A DNA stretch of 50,563 bases from Paulinella micropora (Eukaryota > Cercozoa > Imbricatea > Euglyphida), in assembly GCA_009731375.1 (NCBI GenBank), contig BJOX01000152.1:847602-898164 (forward strand), given 5' to 3'. Made by a program: the position numbers and the translations under genes. Below are positions 30,001 through 37,786 of the stretch, piece after piece (the first letter of the stretch is position 1; every line of letters starts with the position of its first letter). The notes beneath the pieces are model-generated. The model saw only the letters and a list, made by a program, of their open reading frames with translations, made no database searches and had not been told where the DNA came from.

Positions 30001-31790
30001 CGCTGAAGGCGAACTTTGGCCTGATCGGTACATTCCCGTTACACGCCGGGATGTTTGAATTTTTACACATCGATCATGTGGGACCTTTCCCCGAATCGGC
30101 AGAAGGGTACAGATACCTTCTTACCGCAATAGATCGAGCCACCAATTATGTCTGGGTTGTTCCTGTTAAGGACGCTACAGGCAAGACAACTGCGGAGGCT
30201 CTGATCGATAGGATCGTCTCGCAGATCGGAGTGCCTAGAAAGATATGTTCTGATCGAGGTTCTGACTTTAATAATGAAGTCATCGACAGACTATCTAAGT
30301 ACTACGGGATGAAATGGCAATATGTTACTGCCTATAACCCGAGAGCGAATGGCAAGATCGAGCGGGTACATAGACCTCTCAAAGCCTCGCTTAAGATGTA
30401 CTGTATGAAGAAGGAGAATCAGAGAGCCTGGGTGGAGGCAGCACCTTCATTTGCCTTTGCAATGAACTGTCTACCCTCATCGGCATTAGGAGGAGCCAGG
30501 AGCTCAGTCTCGCCATATCAATTGGTTTACGGCCGCGAGCCTAATATCCCAACCTCACTTCTGCATCCAAAAGACACTTGGGCAGATGAGGATGAGTTGT
30601 TCGGGATGAGACTAAGAGCGAAGATTGAGGCGGAACAAATAGTTGCGGCGCACAGGGAGGCGGAGCGCAGAAAGACTGACGCACAAGGAGTGCGACAAGC
30701 GCACTTAGATCAAGTCCGTTTCCAGGTTGGGGATATTGTACTCTTGTACCATCCTCAAGTCCCTAAGGGGGTTAGCTCTAAGCTGTTTACCCACTGGAAA
30801 GGACCATACCAGATCATGGAACAGATGGGACCTCTGAATTATAAGATCAGGGGTAGAGGGAAGGTGCAGATTGTGAATGTTCGAAGGCTGATCAAATATG
30901 ACCCCTTCTTACTTGAGGATGAATCCGTTGAGGAGGCGTTGAAACGGATGAAGGAGGACTTCCAAGAGGTACCGCCTATACAGAAGGAGGATACCTTAGA
31001 GGAGGAGAATGCCTATCGGGCACCGGTCACGGAGAAGGAGGAGACCGAGAAGGAGAGTAAGGAAGACTCAAACCGCAAAAGCGCGGCGGGGACTCAGTCT
31101 AAAGCCCCCATAGTCCGCGGCGGTACGAAGGAGAAGTTCACGGAGGCGCAGAGGAGGAGAGCGCAAAACGATCTCATCTTCGACCAACCGAGGAAGGTGG
31201 CAAGGTCGACGCGAGCGACGGATGTCCATGAAGGAGGAGGGGACAAGGACACTAACCCGAACGCGGGTAATGTGGACATTCGACATGTGCGATGGAAGGA
31301 AGGAGAGGCGATTGCGGCCATCAAGTGGGTCCGAGACGCTTTTTATCTGTTGAGACCGGCAGAATCTCATGTTGCCGATGACACTCTCTCAGATCTTTAT
31401 CTCATGCGAGCTGTGGCGGTCCCGCAGACTACACGGGCAGCACGGACATCGAAGAGATCCTTAGCAGCAAAAACGATACAACCGGTACTCCATTTTTGGA
31501 GAAGCATGGACCCTGTTGAGGATCCAAAAGCTAGACAATATTTACCGGTGTACAAAGACGCGAAAAATCTCGAGACATGGGATGATACTATTACCCTTCG
31601 AGACAAAGACCACACTGCGTGGACTATTCAGTCACTGCCTAGAGGAGTGCTTGACATTCCTTTTGACTTATCTTTGGGCGCCATCCCTAACAAAATATGG
31701 GACATTCTGGAGGAGTCGAAGTTTGACTTGACTTTTGTTGGCGGCCCGCCACCTGGCAAAGGGGTTCGCGCAAGGCGACGAAGGCAGTAA
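27048..31790 (+). CDS. pol: Pol: reverse transcriptase, RNase H and integrase
   Basis: Continues in the same frame directly after TAG 27,045-27,047, with no obvious ATG start, so expression by stop readthrough is likely. Numbering from 27,123: an N-terminal region of about 290 residues; reverse transcriptase with VIDLKNGFWQIPL and the catalytic YIDD at about residue 444; RNase H with DTDASKFAIGAVLQ at about 596 and the TDHHNLLWL block; integrase with an HHCC zinc domain (AHPGRQRTH...CIPC, about 914-960); and a catalytic core with Asp 984, Asp 1044 and Glu 1080, a canonical D-D-35-E. Then comes an SH3-like C-terminal domain (VGDIVLLYHP...WKGPYQIM) and a 250-residue acidic and basic tail. All catalytic residues are present. 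Confidence 0.95.
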   Translation, partial: DRKSIDDLVVARNEEIICVAKQCPSLARFAEGGGADVHITNGYCYHAKVSDEKREAFVPRRKGRIPDTPADDIKTFITNFWGDVPTWPRSLTEVKKCLRTLFESNKPYTVILPYNEKAIWAQEIRDRLIDHPIPVPSRKQQLVVACRLGSREQSSAYKQKLRAQDKLKLIPQAFTCFDGFYTRKAPIQYANLIDMLVGLGHDDEPDTVTYERTGLDDLSEEDLSLEEDLAPLKEHKKMSEEDFQAAARKILEEGVGSEREKAFLKAKMEAYREIFDPPRAGGVKSDDFTAVIYKIPGAEPSPAPRRANLSIHEAKIAEENVRQLLDEDFIERSTSPIVSQPKIVPKPGGEWRLTINYARVNKVLEEERNPLPTLEEGRRVLRNAKFYSVIDLKNGFWQIPLDEKSRWLTAFVVGMEIYQWKVLPMGLKQAPGLFQKAMQKMLSGQYDDQSEDGFMRRRGQKAGEYAFCYIDDIIVYSNTMEEHIDHLSDVFRRIGAFGLKCNLKKCQLARTSVTYLGYEISHNRVSISREKREEIMSRQLPKNRTELHSFLAMAQYYSQFIPDWGATRAKLEKMIDFGDFEKWDEEALQAFNTLKDIIYKDPKDGGLVLMMPDFTKPFVVDTDASKFAIGAVLQQEDEEKKLRPIMFISRKLCAAERNYCTRQREALAVVWALKRLREYLWGGPLFTVRTDHHNLLWLMNHEQTGRLARWQAFLSCFNFTMVYLPGKRNVVADSLSRLEFQSEVSALVSSVEMMDLSTDKVYEVSHIEAMQMARGVRYDRTGLRYSPQGPEHGICCEAHVLEDAEWSYEAYENAKANIKEEEETTEVCTEPPQENRSELDEDPERVGVRLEDGTIHIASPTAWRQQQATDPEFKELITLYKNPNELKKTPQIKDQMKEMAWRDGLLWYKGQHGKFASQPDKRTFWVPEKLRRFIYVAAHNCPLLAHPGRQRTHWFITRRFWWKGMKEEIDREVDACIPCKTTKTPLKANFGLIGTFPLHAGMFEFLHIDHVGPFPESAEGYRYLLTAIDRATNYVWVVPVKDATGKTTAEALIDRIVSQIGVPRKICSDRGSDFNNEVIDRLSKYYGMKWQYVTAYNPRANGKIERVHRPLKASLKMYCMKKENQRAWVEAAPSFAFAMNCLPSSALGGARSSVSPYQLVYGREPNIPTSLLHPKDTWADEDELFGMRLRAKIEAEQIVAAHREAERRKTDAQGVRQAHLDQVRFQVGDIVLLYHPQVPKGVSSKLFTHWKGPYQIMEQMGPLNYKIRGRGKVQIVNVRRLIKYDPFLLEDESVEEALKRMKEDFQEVPPIQKEDTLEEENAYRAPVTEKEETEKESKEDSNRKSAAGTQSKAPIVRGGTKEKFTEAQRRRAQNDLIFDQPRKVARSTRATDVHEGGGDKDTNPNAGNVDIRHVRWKEGEAIAAIKWVRDAFYLLRPAESHVADDTLSDLYLMRAVAVPQTTRAARTSKRSLAAKTIQPVLHFWRSMDPVEDPKARQYLPVYKDAKNLETWDDTITLRDKDHTAWTIQSLPRGVLDIPFDLSLGAIPNKIWDILEESKFDLTFVGGPPPGKGVRARRRRQ

Positions 31791-32585
31791 GTGACATTTT
31801 TTTCTTTTATCACGCGTCGGACATTGAAAGCTGCATGTGGATTAATCTCATAGTGCCCATGTCAGATCATGTCTTATTAAAATGTTTTTATACCATTGTT
31901 GTTACTTGGCATTTTTATCGCAACATATGAGTGTGAGGGTCAATCGGCAAATGGATACGACACCGTATAAGGGGATCGCTTGTGAGTTTAGCGATGGTGT
32001 TCCTGGTACGACCCTGCTTCAAGTATCCAGGGTGATGTTATCAAAAATGTTCTCATAGTAGACATATTAAATTTTTTTCTTTGGATATACTTAATATCGT
32101 CATACCAGCACGTTCCGTCTCTACTTGTGTCGGCATATCGCATGGTCGGGCTCACTCACTCCGGCTTTGGATATAGTTATTAGGTCTGGCCCCCTAGTAC
32201 TATATTAAGGTAACCGATTGAATACAAGGATATGTTATTAAAAGACAATGTATTTACTGAGCGGAAGTGTTTTTGGAGAAGGAGAAAAATTATAACGCTG
32301 CTTTTATTGCAATAGTAATACTATTTGTTCTTGACATACTGCCTCAGAATTAAGTTACGGGGGGGGACAACAAGTGTGGAAGGAGGAGTTTTTATTTACA
32401 AAAACGAGGCTGGAGATTTATAGTTGACTCGTGTCTGGCGTATGCGTTTTATATATCCACTGCACCGTCTATCCGTGGGTTAATGCACTTAGTTGCGACA
32501 CCCCGTAGCGTTTGTGCAGAAAAGAAATCAGCAATTATATGAAGAAAATATTGCATATTTCCGTCATAAAAACGGGAAGGGGTAC
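31791..32585. other. 3' untranslated region with candidate polypurine tracts
   Basis: About 800 bp without an open frame. Two purine runs could prime plus-strand synthesis: ACGGGGGGGGACA at 32,356-32,368 and AACGGGAAGGGG at 32,572-32,583. The latter lies two bases before the LTR start and is the better candidate. Confidence 0.55.
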
Positions 32586-32838
32586 TGTAGGCATCACCCC
32601 CCGGATAGCCGGTAAAAAGTATCATTTTTCTGGTGTCAGGTGCACCTATTTTTTCCCATTATTTTGAATATCGTTTGGCCGGATTTGAACTAATGCCATT
32701 TTAACCTTGGTCTGTTGCCGTTTTCTTTTCGGCTTCACTGAGCTAATATAACGAGACATCATTCTCTTTTGGGGATTTGTGTCTGGTTGTATTACCGACT
32801 TTTTATTGAGCTATCTTCGGGGATTGTAACATTGGAGT
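32586..32838 (+). repeat. 3' LTR of the Ty3/gypsy element, truncated by a gap
   Basis: Direct repeat of 22,444-22,697. The sequence runs into a 10-base N gap at 32,839-32,848, after which PB2 intron sequence resumes, so the LTR end and the target duplication are hidden. Confidence 0.9.
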
Positions 32839-33073
32839 NNNNNNNNNNCAAAACCGAAGACATATTCAAAAGAAAAGCAGACAAACACAGAACACAGTGA
32901 AAATGAATGACAAACACAACTCAAAGTTCATGTCTTCGCAACTAGAATTCTCTGGTAACCAACATGTTCACATGCATACAAAACTGGAAACATATACAAC
33001 AACATACATATTTTGCTTGCTGAGCTGGAAATTGAACAGAATGGTTGTATTACAGAGAAAAAAGATTACGTAC

Positions 33074-33639
33074 TCCAGAGCAGAAGCTGTGGCAGCGTTC
33101 TCCAGCCTCGTTTTGGGTGAGAACAAAGGACGTTCGGCGCTCCAATCCACCTTCTGCTCCTTCAAATGCCACGCAAACCCCATCTGATGCAGTTTTTGAT
33201 TCTCCTGATCCACTTCCTTCTCCGAGTAAGGGCAGGCATTGTACGAATTATGAACCTCCTCCTCTCCTTCCTCATCGTCCAGCAACTCTGGTTCAAGCTC
33301 CTGCTGCTCGGATTTTTCTTCCACGTTCCCACCCAGAGCTTCGTCCTCACTCGTCTGTTCGTCGTCAGTAAATTGTACTACTACCTCTTTCAAATCACTA
33401 TCAATGCAGGCGAAACCATGCACGGTCTGGTCATCCTCAACCCGTAGAATGTTGGAAGAAAAGAAATAGTCCTTCTTGTCAAAACGCAAAGTCACAAGAG
33501 CCTTGTGATGTTTGGTTTCTTTGTCTTTCAGCTTCCCCACCAGCCTAATGTCATCACAAACACTTTCCCCAAACTTTCGACGTGCCCAAGCCTTCGCTAG
33601 CTTCACGCATGGCACCGAAACGCAGCTACCCACCTCCAT
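33074..33639 (-). CDS. PB2 transposase, exon 1 (N-terminal domain)
   Basis: Starts at the ATG ending at 33,639 and encodes about 188 residues homologous to PB1 exon 1: the VGSCVSVP start, AWARRKFG, LVGKLKDKETKHHKALVTLRFD, an acidic Glu-rich linker, and DWSAERP near the end. A donor GTACGT begins at 33,073. It leaves two bases of a codon, exactly the phase needed by the exon 2 acceptor at 22,414, so the exons belong to one gene even though about 10.7 kb now separates them. The frame continues past the donor but loses homology to PB1 there. Confidence 0.82.
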
Positions 33640-33850
33640 CTTTTTTCAGAAAATGGCTTCAAAAATGGCAAAATAAAAAAATAATGTGGCTCAGTCAAGT
33701 GCCTTTTTCTTGACTTCTACTCACTATTTTTGGCTGAAAATTCTACGAGTCGCTTCCTACAGTCATTCCGGAGCCCTGAGAGTGCTCAAAAGTAATTTAT
33801 TGAGCCCAATTTATGAATGAAAATTCTTGAAAAAAAGTTCACGGAAAAAA

Positions 33851-33886
33851 GTTACCAATTGGTAACAAAAATTACCAATTGGAAAC
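33851..33886. repeat. Subterminal palindromes of PB2 (right, two copies)
   Basis: GTTACCAATTGGTAAC (33,851-33,866) is a perfect 16-bp palindrome. A second, imperfect copy follows at 33,871-33,886. They occupy the same position as the paired GTTGCCACATGGCAAC copies of PB1 but have a different sequence. Confidence 0.65.
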
Positions 33887-33912
33887 ACCAGGGACTTAAA
33901 CATGAGCGGTTG

Positions 33913-34243
33913 TGTGAGTTTAGATACAACCCTAATTGATAAATACATAACGAACTCTGAAAAAAATCTCTATGGCTGCATAAAATCCTAGCTTCAAGGA
34001 GCAAGTGAAATAACAGACTTCCTGAGAAACGGCTGAGAAATCTTTCCCCAATGAAAATTTTGATACTTGAACATATTAGTTAGACTTAATACACTCCTTC
34101 AATTACTACACTTTATCTTGAAGTGTTACACCTCACCAACCGTGCCTCACAATCTACGTTAATCGCGTTCGTACTTTGCAACCCAAGTCTGGAAACAAGT
34201 AGAAATCTACGTAAATAAACGAAGTGACCTCTCAGCTATTTAC
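33913..34243. repeat. Repeats X' (direct, 33,913-34,020) and Y' (inverted, 34,147-34,243)
   Basis: Partners of the X and Y blocks at 20,386-20,604 on the other side of PB2. X' is in direct orientation and Y' is inverted, so a simple pair of long terminal inverted repeats does not explain both. No coding signal occurs in this interval. Confidence 0.6.
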
Positions 34244-34439
34244 TTGTATTGTGCGCTTAGTAATGGACGCACAATTTTATTTGGTTTTATCCCCTGATGG
34301 GAAGAAATATAAGTACACCATTTAGTGTGTGGCTTGCGGGTACGTCAAAAATTATTATCTCAGGCGTAAAAACGAGTTTTCCCACTATTTCCTAGAGGCT
34401 GCAGCTTCTGCCTTCTTCGAACGACGGTCAGGCAACGCT

Positions 34440-34747
34440 GTTATTTCAGTCAACTCTCACCAGGAGTATCGGGTTTGGTCATAGCAAGAGCAATGCCGTG
34501 ATAGAGAGGTCCCATCTGGCTATGGAAGGCCCGGCAGCCTACGGCCGCTAGGTTAGATGCCGGTCTACCCATTAGCTTTTGGACTGATATGGAAAGGAAT
34601 TCCACTTGCATGGAAAACAGCATCCCTAACGCTTATGGTGAGTTCAAGCCAGGTATTGGTCCCTATGAGGCTATTTTCAGGAAGAAACCACTCCTGTCAC
34701 AACTAAAACCACAACAGCAACAGCAACAGCAACCACAACAAGAATAG
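34440..34747 (+). pseudogene. Decayed Ty1/copia integrase fragment
   Basis: The frame at 34,553-34,747 reads LDAGLPISFWTDM followed by NSIPNAYGEFKPGIGPYEAIF and then KKP. This is the end of a copia-type integrase core (the family pattern is LP..FW..A....N..P......PYE...KKP). About 60 bases upstream, in a different frame, NAVIERSHL corresponds to the NG..ER.H segment that precedes it. The fragment is therefore frameshifted and truncated; no protease, reverse transcriptase or LTR accompanies it. Its C-terminal frame runs straight into Gln codons, from which the following CAG/CAA array seems to have grown. Confidence 0.6.
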
Positions 34748-34928
34748 CAACAGCAACATCGGCAACAACATCATCAACAACAACAACAGCCAACAACAGC
34801 AACAGAAACAACAACAACAACGAGAACAAGAACAACAACAGCAGCAACAGCAACAACATCACCCGCAAAGCACAACAACAACAACAACAACAACAACAAC
34901 AGCAGCGACAAGAACAACAACAACCACA

Positions 34929-34976
<48 letters not shown>

Positions 34977-35596
34977 GTGGTAGCAGCAGCAGCAACAACA
35001 GCAATAGCAGCAGCAGCAGCAACAGCAGCAACAACAGCAATAGCAACAGCAAAAGCAACAGCAAAAGCAACAGCAAAAGCAACAGCAGCAGCAGTAGCAA
35101 CAACAACAACAGCAACATCAACAACAGAAACAGCAACAGCAACAGACAACAACAGCAGCAAAGCAACAACAACAACAAAATCATCAACAACAATATCAAT
35201 AACAACTTCATCAGCAACTTCAACATCCAACGCAACAAGAAAATCAGCAGCAGCAACAACAACAACAACAACAGCTACAGCAACAGCAACAGCAGCAACA
35301 ACAACAGCAACAACAACAATAACAACATCAACAACAACTTGCAACTTCAACATGGTAAGCAACAACAAAATCAGCAGCAGAAACAACAACACCAACAGTA
35401 AAAACAACGATGACAACGATAACAACAAAAACAACAAAAACAACAACAACAACAGCAAGGGTGACGAGGATGACGACGATATCATCATCATGATCAGCAG
35501 CAGCAGCAGCAGCAACAGCAACAACAACAACAGCAACAAGAACAACAACAACAGCAACAGCAACAACAACAGCAGCAACGACAACAATAACAACAC
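34710..35596. repeat. CAG/CAA trinucleotide array (~0.9 kb)
   Basis: Long stretches of CAA, CAG and AAC with interruptions, including repeated patches such as AGCAACAGCAAA. Every frame encodes homopolymer-like peptides (Gln, Asn, Thr, Ala, Leu or Val), so frames here are not taken as genes. Confidence 0.9.
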
Positions 35597-36071
35597 GTGA
35601 GTAGTATAGGGTCGCACTTTGGCACACTTTTTCGATGCATTTGAAGCACACAAACCACACAAGGAGCCGTTATTCATTATTTCTGCTTACTATTGATTAT
35701 TCAATATAGTAAGCAAAAAGCAATAAATACTGCTACATTAAATAATTATTTTCCAAACAATTGAAAAAGGTAAAATGAAATGAAACACATAAAAAAAATA
35801 ATACACTTCAACCATTGTTCGAAATAAGAAAACCATAAGCACACAATACTTCTAGAAACCACAACGAAAGCAAAACTAATCCTAACGTTTCAGCACAAAC
35901 AAAAAAGGAAACCTAGCACAAGAAAGTGGCATTTCGTTGAAAAAAATACACCTTACACCAGAAAAACACAGAAAGAATGTTCTGGAAGAATGAAAAGGAA
36001 ATAGAAACAGAAAACAACCTAAACCTTAGAGTGCGCGGTACCGCGGTACCGCATTACCGCATAATCCAATC
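35597..36071. other. Spacer at the left side of the integrated virus
   Basis: AT-rich, no open frame. At 36,035-36,061 the unit GGTACCGC occurs twice in tandem, followed by the related ATTACCGC. The left end of the virus should lie in or near this stretch, but without the right end a terminal inverted repeat cannot be verified. Confidence 0.5.
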
Positions 36072-36584
36072 ATGAGCGAAAGTCTGATCACGAAAGATGA
36101 CAGAACGAAAGACGATTGGATGGAAATTTTTGAAACAAATAAAGAGAGCAAATCCAATTTGAGAAAAAGTAAGATTACTTGTGAAGAAAGAATAAACAAA
36201 ATTGATAAAGAAATTGATTTACTAATTGAAAAAAAGAAACCAGACCAAGTTAAAATAGAGGCAATAAATGAATATATGTTAATTATGGACGAGGAAAGTA
36301 GAAACGTAGAGAGTGATAGAATTTTTAAGCAAAAAAGGAGAATGAAACAAATTAAAAAAGAAAAAGAACTTAAACTATTTTATGCTTGGCGCAAGGAGAA
36401 TAGAAATGAGTATAGTGCTAATATACTTGACAAAATTTTTGATGGAATTGACAACGAAAATTTATCATTTAACAAATCACTTATCAAGTATATCTCGTAT
36501 GATGTACATGCGCCTATTAACCCTAGGGTTAAGAATGAAAATTATATGTTCGATGAAAACATGTATAGATGTATGAGAAATTAA
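36072..36584 (+). CDS. Lys/Glu-rich coiled-coil protein, unknown function
   Basis: 170 residues from ATG 36,072. The first two thirds are charged and helical, with heptad-like patterns (ITCEERINKIDKEIDLLIE and MKQIKKEKELKLFYAWRKE), so a coiled coil is likely. The C-terminal part is more mixed. No domain is recognised. It is the first gene of the rightward block, and is followed by three small hairpins and then the spliced gene at 36,742. Could be an early or DNA-associated protein, but nothing in the sequence shows this. Confidence 0.7.
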   Translation: MSESLITKDDRTKDDWMEIFETNKESKSNLRKSKITCEERINKIDKEIDLLIEKKKPDQVKIEAINEYMLIMDEESRNVESDRIFKQKRRMKQIKKEKELKLFYAWRKENRNEYSANILDKIFDGIDNENLSFNKSLIKYISYDVHAPINPRVKNENYMFDENMYRCMRN

Positions 36585-36597
36585 AGTTGAATACAAT

Positions 36598-36689
36598 AGT
36601 GGTTTTAAACCACTTACTCCCTTATCACATAGGAGTATAATCTTGTGTGTGTAAAATAATTTTATCCAAAAAAATTTGGGCGAAAGCCC
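36598..36689. repeat. Three small hairpins after the first virus gene
   Basis: AGTGGTTT-T-AAACCACT (36,598-36,614), TACTCC...GGAGTA (36,615-36,637) and GGGC-GAAA-GCCC (36,678-36,689) follow within 105 bp of the stop codon. The last has a GNRA-type loop. They resemble RNA 3'-end or terminator structures and fit the pattern of paired palindromes at other gene borders of this virus. Confidence 0.55.
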
Positions 36690-36741
36690 TCCTATCTTCA
36701 AAAATTTTATCTATGCCATACTTGATTGTGTGGCAGGTGAA

Positions 36742-37438
36742 ATGTCTGACGACGAGAAGAGCGGGGCTGAAAACGATGAGCCAGATCCAGCAGTTGAGGT
36801 AAAACGTTTTGTTTTTTTTTCTTTGTTTGAGTGTGTATGTGTTTCTTTGTATAGGGTGCTATGGCTCTACTTGAAGCACAGCAAGAAGCGCAGGACGCCC
36901 ACGACGCCCGTGTTCAGGCATCCTATATAAGTTTCTCTTTTTGCTTTCTTTTATGTGTATGTGTGTAGCAACAAGTTGAACAGGTTCCCGACCCCGCAGT
37001 TGATGTAAATTTTTTTTGTTTTTTGTTTTTTTTTTTTTTTGTATGTATGATTAGGCGCTTGCACAAGAAGTCAAGAACATCGAGATTGCTATACCAGATG
37101 TTCTTAGGCCAAGGGGAGCAAAAAAAGGAGGAAAAAAAGGAGGAAGGAGAACAGGTAGCAGAAATACAATTACCAGATTGGCCGATTTTCATGCCGTAAT
37201 CAATCGTGCGGAGGGAGAAGCAAAATTCTACGAAAATGCCGTGCCTAATTCCATTCAATGTGTCATGTGGGGATACAACACAAAGCCAAAGGTTGTAGCA
37301 GAGTATGTGGTAGTATTGGTCGACGAGGCAGGAGTTGCTGAAACGATAATGGTGAGATCGTGGGGGAACATCGAGGAAATTGTGGCTCATTTTCGTAAAG
37401 CAGTTAAAACCATTTACAGGGCTAAATTTTTTCGTTAA
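36742..37438 (+). CDS. Four-exon gene with tiny introns, unknown function
   Basis: ATG 36,742 opens an acidic exon (36,742-36,798) ending at a GTAAAA donor. A 56-bp T-rich intron ends in TAG at 36,854. Exon 2 is 36,855-36,917, exon 3 is 36,969-37,004 (donor GTAAAT), and exon 4 is 37,055-37,438 with the stop. All introns are 50-56 bp, T-rich and phase 0, and the frame stays open throughout. Intron 2 would be GC-AG (36,918-36,968); a weaker GT donor at 36,912 also keeps the frame. Exons 1 and 3 both end in PDPAV(E/D) directly before a GTAAA donor, implying an internal duplication. The last exon has a basic linker (RGAKKGGKKGGRRTG) and a compact 85-residue C-terminal domain with predicted alternating strands and helices. 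Product unknown. Confidence 0.65.
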
Positions 37439-37786
37439 TTAAAGCACAAAAAACTATATCTATTTGGTTAGAAAAAAGCATAATCAATATCTACTTTTTT
37501 TTCTCCAAACAGATTGCTTAATAAGCACCGCTACTTGAGACCAATTGCTGAATAAAACTTGTTTGTAAATTCTTATTGAGCCATTGGTCTTCTTCCGCAT
37601 CGACTTGACAAACAAAGTTATGGTAATTTAAAAAGTTTGTTCGCAGGAACCGCCGAATTTCCATTTAAAGACAAGGAGGGGGTTTATATATAGGGCACAC
37701 TAGACCACTACGGGGGCCCTTGGTTGAGGCAGACAAATATTTTAATTCAATAAAATTATATTTTCCTTAATATACTATTATCAAAC
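37439..37786. promoter_or_regulatory. Upstream region of polB with TATA-like box
   Basis: About 350 bp with no gene. A TATATATAGGG box at 37,685-37,695 lies about 95 bases before the polymerase ATG, the clearest core-promoter candidate in the virus. The preceding 120 bases contain no other recognisable element. Confidence 0.45.

Larger units (their letters stand above)
22444..32848 (+). mobile_element. Ty3/gypsy LTR retrotransposon nested in the PB2 intron
   Basis: About 10.4 kb between two direct LTRs, in opposite orientation to the host transposon gene. The order Gag, protease, reverse transcriptase, RNase H, integrase identifies Ty3/gypsy (Metaviridae). All coding sequence is in one reading frame (23,457-31,790) with only three in-frame stops: TAA at 23,781, TGA at 25,965 and TAG at 27,045. 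The LTRs differ by only a few percent, so the insertion is fairly young. The target duplication cannot be read because of the N gap at 32,839-32,848. Confidence 0.92.
20611..33898 (-). mobile_element. piggyBac-like transposon PB2, split by an LTR retrotransposon
   Basis: A second piggyBac-like element. The 12-bp inverted repeats TAAGTCCCTGGT (20,611-20,622) and its complement (33,887-33,898) match exactly and align with those of PB1. The right end carries TTAA at 33,896-33,899, the usual piggyBac target; the left equivalent reads CTAA. Subterminal palindromes of the type GTTACCAATTGGTAAC lie at 20,627-20,642, 33,851-33,866 and 33,871-33,886. Without the nested retroelement the transposon would be about 2.9 kb, like PB1. 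Confidence 0.8.

Noticed and set aside
22444-32848. Independent solo repeats rather than LTRs
   Set aside because: The two copies are in direct orientation, begin with TG, and enclose a complete gag-pro-pol set with a polypurine tract beside the second copy.
34677-35677. Leu-, Val-, Ala- and Thr-rich frames in the CAG/CAA array, including a 272-codon one
   Set aside because: Pure trinucleotide-repeat translation with no other protein features.
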